Assembly: GCA_022818135.1 (NCBI GenBank)
Contig: JAFMSR010000007.1
Span: 6,741,672-6,805,671 of the forward strand
From: Saxidomus purpurata
Taxonomy: Eukaryota; Mollusca; Bivalvia; Venerida; Veneridae
DNA length: 64,000 bases
Reading direction: 5' to 3'
Part shown: one piece after another, positions 59,801 through 64,000 of the stretch
Layout of the letters: each line of letters begins with the position of its first letter
Position numbering within the stretch: the first letter of the stretch is position 1
Program-made: the position numbers and the translations under genes
The notes under the pieces: model-generated
The model's input: only the letters and a program-made list of their open reading frames with translations
What the model was told of the DNA's origin: nothing
Database searches by the model: none

Positions 59801-62175
59801 GAAACCACTGTTGATGGTTTTGAATTTCTATCACTTAATCTGAAGTATTAGGTAAAACGAAAGTGGATGGGAGGATTCTGGGATACATATCATCACTAGA
59901 TAAACTAATGGCAGTATAAGTCTTAGTAACGTGGTCATGGCTTTTCGTGTATTATAAAATATCCTTTTTTTCTCAATACCCTTGCATTTTGAAAGATCGT
60001 CAAAATAGAGGGGGTTTAAAAGACGTGTTAAACAGGTAGTCTTGATATTCAGAGGAGAATAATGATATACTTCGATAATACATTTTGTGTTGTATTACAT
60101 CTAAACATTGGACATTCTAACCGTATAGAACTGGAGGAAATGCCTCGCATATAGTTATATTCATTTGACATAGACCTTTTTAAACACAAGCATGATATCA
60201 GGTCATATTCATGTACGTTTTAAAACTCGAAGTAATAATGTAATAAATGGCGGTCGTGTTTCAAGTAAAAATGGGCTTTAAAGAGAAAAGCTTTGGTTAG
60301 CAGAATCCTTATGTTAGGGGTAATATAAGACTTGTTTTTTATTGATAAATGTCTTAATCCACTCATTTTCGGCCAGTGATCTACATATTCCATTATTTAT
60401 ATGATTGGCCGACTTTGTACCAATTTTACACATAATTTAGCCATAAAATTCTATTTTCGTTTTTCGTATATGAAATCCTATTTTCGTGAAAATAGCTATT
60501 TGTGGATTTCAACTACTCCGGTTAAACAATATCTCCGCAATTCGTAATTCGGATACATTTACGTGAGAGATATGGCTATGTAAAAAGATTTTCCTACCAG
60601 GAAACAACAAACTGTCCTATCGTGCTTTAATCAGTTAGACACGATTGTGCTAATCACCACGAAAGCAAAGAGACAATCCGGTACTATTTTGTGTAAAGAG
60701 TTCGCGCTAAAATCTGCCGCAAGTTGTATCTGGTGATCGGATTCCCGCCAAATGTTCTCGTTTTCATGAAGACGTTCGCCAGCAGGCAGTCGTCTTAAAA
60801 ACGAAATGTACTAGTACTTTCAATAAACAGAATTGGAAGAAAGCATTGTTACAGCTAGGAGCTTTTTACTTTTATTTTTTTTTATTCAGTGATTTTCCCG
60901 GAGCTTGCTGACTCTTGGCTAATGCAGAAGGTTGTATCTATCATTGGTCCAAACACAGGAACAAAAGCATACATAGACATGCTGACAGAAGTTATCAAGG
61001 AGAGAAAGTCTGAACCCTCGGTACATGTACAATTTATAGTCTATGCAAGTTGTTATTTCTCTGCAAAGAACGAGTGAATATTTACCTTTTAACCTAACTA
61101 AGCCTTATCATTTTGAAGCATGTTGATCTCACTTTATATTTAACTATGGTTATAATCGTAAATGTATTTATACTATTCTGTTAACAATCGTACAGGTCAA
61201 AGGTGAGGTCACTCTACAATTGTTTTCTTGAATGAATTGAAATCTCTATTTAAACAGCAACACAAAGACTTGCTTCAAGTTATGATTGATGCACAGAAAG
61301 AGAGTGCAGACGCAACAGAATGCAAAGGCGATACGTTAAGTGATTTTAAACAGCGAGGTAAGTAGTGTTACGTTAAACTGTATGTCAAAAATAGCGGTCT
61401 GTATTGTTGTCGGTTTGCCATACCGGTATTACCGTTTTTCCGTTTTGCATTTGAAAAAGTTAATACCGAATTGTAAGTTTGTATCATCAGGTTATTTCGT
61501 CCCATAATTATTTTTCCAATATAGTAGTTTCTGTCTGTCTGTCACAAAACTCCTCTTACACGCCTGTATGGATTTTAATGATACTTTGTAGAAATGTTTA
61601 GTACTAAGTGCCGTTGTGTATTGTCGGAATTTTCTGGTTTAATGATTCTTAGCGGAATTATTGCCCTTTTTCTTTAACCCTAACTTTAGCCCTAAATTTG
61701 TCCGCGCAACTCCACTTATACCGCCCATCGGATTTCAACCAAACTTCAACATGAATGTACATAGCCAAGCCTTGTTATGCAAATCATCGGCATTTTTCGG
61801 TTGAGTGATTATTTGAGGAGTATTTTTGAAGGCCATATGAAAATAAGTTATCAGAATCTTTTGTTTTTGAAGGCAATATGAAAATATGTCATGTTTCACA
61901 TTATTTGAAAATCATGACTCATATTATGCCAGTCTATCTATAGTATTCAGTGGTTGGAGTCATACGTTTTAATGTGAAAAGCAATCTCTAATTACTAATG
62001 ATTTTCTGAAAATTCAGGTTTAAACGATGAAGAAGTTTTAGCAAATTCTATCGCATTTATGATCGGTGGGTTTGAGACTACGAATACGGTATTGTCATGG
62101 CTCATTTATGACCTGGTAGCCAACCGTGAATGTCAGGAAAAGCTTATACAAGAGATAGACAAAGACGTCGGGAAG
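53882..62175 (+). CDS. P450-2: CYP3-like cytochrome P450, exons 1-10, 3' end beyond window
   Basis: Exons: 53882-53955, 54648-54741, 55023-55075, 55294-55390, 57802-57912, 58191-58282, 58610-58761, 60890-61020, 61258-61357, 62018-62175. They have the same lengths and phases as P450-1, giving residues 1-354. No stop or frameshift is seen. Helix C W125/R129 and the I-helix GGFETT are intact; the ExxR and heme-loop exons would follow after 64000. Compared with P450-1 I count 15 nucleotide differences, 12 of them changing the protein: Y24N, T45A, F48V, V51M, V78F, D104E, L108F, F109S, P110S, L112M, T131K, L320F. Intron 10 is enlarged by a 1.45-kb insertion. It appears to be a functional recent duplicate, but this cannot be confirmed without the last four exons. 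Confidence 0.88.
57009..57192 (+). mobile_element. SINE, second type, P450-2 intron 4
   Basis: Same insertion as 32163-32342, carried by the duplication: tRNA-like head 'gagcggtggtgtagatgtta' and tail 'aatcgagctaaaataaatta'. Confidence 0.7.
57218..57758 (+). repeat. Dispersed repeat in P450-2 intron 4
   Basis: Counterpart of 32364-32902, with the same start 'agctcacctgagcac' and end 'ggcccacttgtttt', present before the duplication. Confidence 0.75.
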
Positions 62176-62270
62176 GTGAGAACATTATGGGACAGTATGC
62201 CCGAATTTTACTATATAGCTCTTAGTTTGAAATATAAAAGTCTGATAATGGATGAAGGTTGTTGAAATAA

Positions 62271-63719
62271 CGACTTTCAGCGTCATAACACGGACGCATG
62301 TAGCCTTAAGGTCTATTTTTTTTTTGATTTTTTACTCAATGGGCGTGGCATGCAGTGAAGGTCTTATTTAAAACATGCTTAGTATAATCACTGTGTTAGC
62401 TAATTTGCGTCGCACAATGTAAAGGCTCTAGATACTCTCAAGGTGACAACAGAATAAAACTTAATTACCAAACGCCAGTTTCAGTATAGTGTAAATGTTT
62501 AATATCGGGGTGAAGTGATGAGGTCATGCATTTCCGAGGAATTGAACACTACTTTTAAGATTGCGGCCAAGTCATTGCTGCAAATACAGTATCTTTTAAT
62601 AGAGTCCATTTTGATCAAGAGCGGGCGAGCATTGATCTTCCACAGATGACATACCCTTTTGTTTCACCCAACATTCCCTCCTTTGAGTGAAGTACTCGTA
62701 TACATGTATTTTGATTTGAATTCCTTATTTAAAATATTTCCTGGAAGCATGTTTTTGTCTGCTTCCTTGTTATAAACAATCATAGCTAAAAGGTTTGTAA
62801 TTGTGGCATTGTCCATCCGTGTCCTTTCTGAGCTATACGTAAGACATGGATTAGGGTATTCGAAACATATTGAAATCAAAGGAAAATGACTTTGTAAATT
62901 TCAGTGGGAAGCTAATGAGTTATAGCACTTATCCTGTTTTCTCATATTCTCATGGGGCTAAGCGAGTACATTTGCTACCTATAAAACAGTACACATTTTT
63001 GCAACATTATTTACATGTAATTTGATAGAAAAACTACTCATCTTTCAGTTAGTGTCATAAATTGAATGAATTTTCTCCTGATGTAAATTTTGCTACAGTA
63101 TCTGAGGTCACCCTGGTACTCAGAAATGAGAAGAAAGTTTCTCGTATTCTAAGGGATTTATGTTCGAGTCTCGGGCATTGCCACATTGTAGAATCCAAAA
63201 AAATTAAAAATGCCAAGCTGCATAGCTTAAATATTATATCATATCTCTGTAAATGATAACAAAGAGTTGCCAATTTGACACCGTTAATGTGAAAAACGAG
63301 AATATGAGAAACCCTGAGAATATGAGAAACAGGGATACTACTTTCATTTTACAATCGTATGTATCCCACCCCCCCCCACCAGCATTAAGCCATATTTCAG
63401 AAATGGGATTAAACGTTTTAATAAAAGAGAGTATAGCTATATAAATATTTACTTTTTTTCCCGAAATGTTACGCTGTTACTAACGGAACAGAACAGTTAT
63501 AATCATTGGTACCCAATATGTTCCTATGAAGTGAATAAAGTTTCGTACTTGGACCAATATCGTATGGACTAAAGTATATGTATAACACTTCACAAACCAT
63601 TAGAAGATGAAGCCCTGTAAATTCCAGTCCATTTTCGCATAAGGAACACCAGAGTTATGACCCTTCATATAGTTACAGAATACAACATTTTGTCGCCTAT
63701 AGTTCCACTTCGACCCAAT
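62271..63719. mobile_element. 1.45-kb insertion in P450-2 intron 10
   Basis: P450-1 passes from 'gaaataacga' straight to 'aattgcagttag' (39020-39040), whereas here about 1.45 kb intervene. Inside, an inverted pair 'cctgttttctcatattctca' (from 62933) and 'tgagaatatgagaaacagg' (63315-63333) brackets about 400 bp, which looks like a nested MITE. No coding sequence is recognised and no clear target duplication seen. Confidence 0.7.
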
Positions 63720-64000
63720 TATTGCAGTTAGAAATATAATTATCTGTTTATAAAAGTCTTGCACCCAGATCTAGCGTCATACTTTATCTTTCTGTGGTGA
63801 AGGTATATATACAGGTCATAATTACTAAGATAGAACAACGCGATTCTTGCTCAAAATAATTATCAGTATAAATAAAGTAATTTTAATAGAAAAAGTTTGC
63901 AAAATAATTGCACCTAGATAACTAATAAAGAACGAGATATTAGGACACATTTGAATACCTATACATGTATATATGTTGTATTTCCATTTTTCAACTCAAG

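Overview
This is eukaryotic, animal DNA: AT-rich, with long phase-consistent GT-AG introns, tRNA-derived SINE-like repeats, TIR transposons and decayed LINE and Tc1 elements. A family of EGF plus von Willebrand A (vWA) secreted proteins, a clan-3 (CYP3-like) P450 array, and the dispersed repeat that begins 'tcacctgagcac' all suggest a bivalve mollusc. The species cannot be named from sequence alone. Most open frames longer than 60 codons here are chance or repeat ORFs; the real genes are made of small exons that I assembled by splice sites and intron phase.

Layout. (1) 1-1594: no exon found; a GT microsatellite. (2) 1595-7353 (+): gene A, 5' end not found, four EGF-like exons followed by two vWA domains. 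(3) 7354-10832: decayed non-LTR retrotransposon on the minus strand and a tRNA-like fragment. (4) 10833-18869 (+): gene B, a complete 8-exon, 515-residue paralogue of gene A with a signal peptide, two EGF modules and two vWA domains. Intron 1 carries a 49-bp minisatellite and intron 2 an intact SINE with 13-bp target duplications. (5) 18870-27536: non-coding and repeat-rich, with an 850-bp copy-specific insertion (19.47-20.32 kb) and a 3.4-kb block of G-rich and then roughly 105-bp tandem repeats (21.2-24.6 kb). (6) 27537-42349 (+): a complete 14-exon, 509-residue CYP3-like P450. (7) 42350-47640: Tc1/mariner transposase remnant, reversed SINE, a third partial copy of flanking DNA split by a TIR element, and a LINE ORF1 remnant. 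(8) 48331-48928: broken copy of the last vWA exon only. (9) 53882 to the window end: second CYP3-like P450, exons 1-10 visible, the remainder beyond the window.

The main structural event is a tandem segmental duplication. The block from the last intron of gene B (about 17.59 kb) through its P450 is repeated from about 47.65 kb to the end of the window. The breakpoint left the second vWA copy as a promoterless single-exon pseudogene, while the P450 was copied with all visible exons open. Differences between the two blocks reveal several transposon insertions with empty sites in the other copy.

I see no operon-like or previously undescribed multi-gene system. The strongest biological signal is in the P450 pair: I count 15 coding differences over the ten shared exons, 12 of which change the protein. 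Five of these lie in exon 5, four of them within residues 108-112, in the expected substrate-recognition-site-1 region. The two EGF-vWA genes are probably secreted or matrix proteins. No functional link between them and the P450s is shown by the sequence; their proximity may be incidental.
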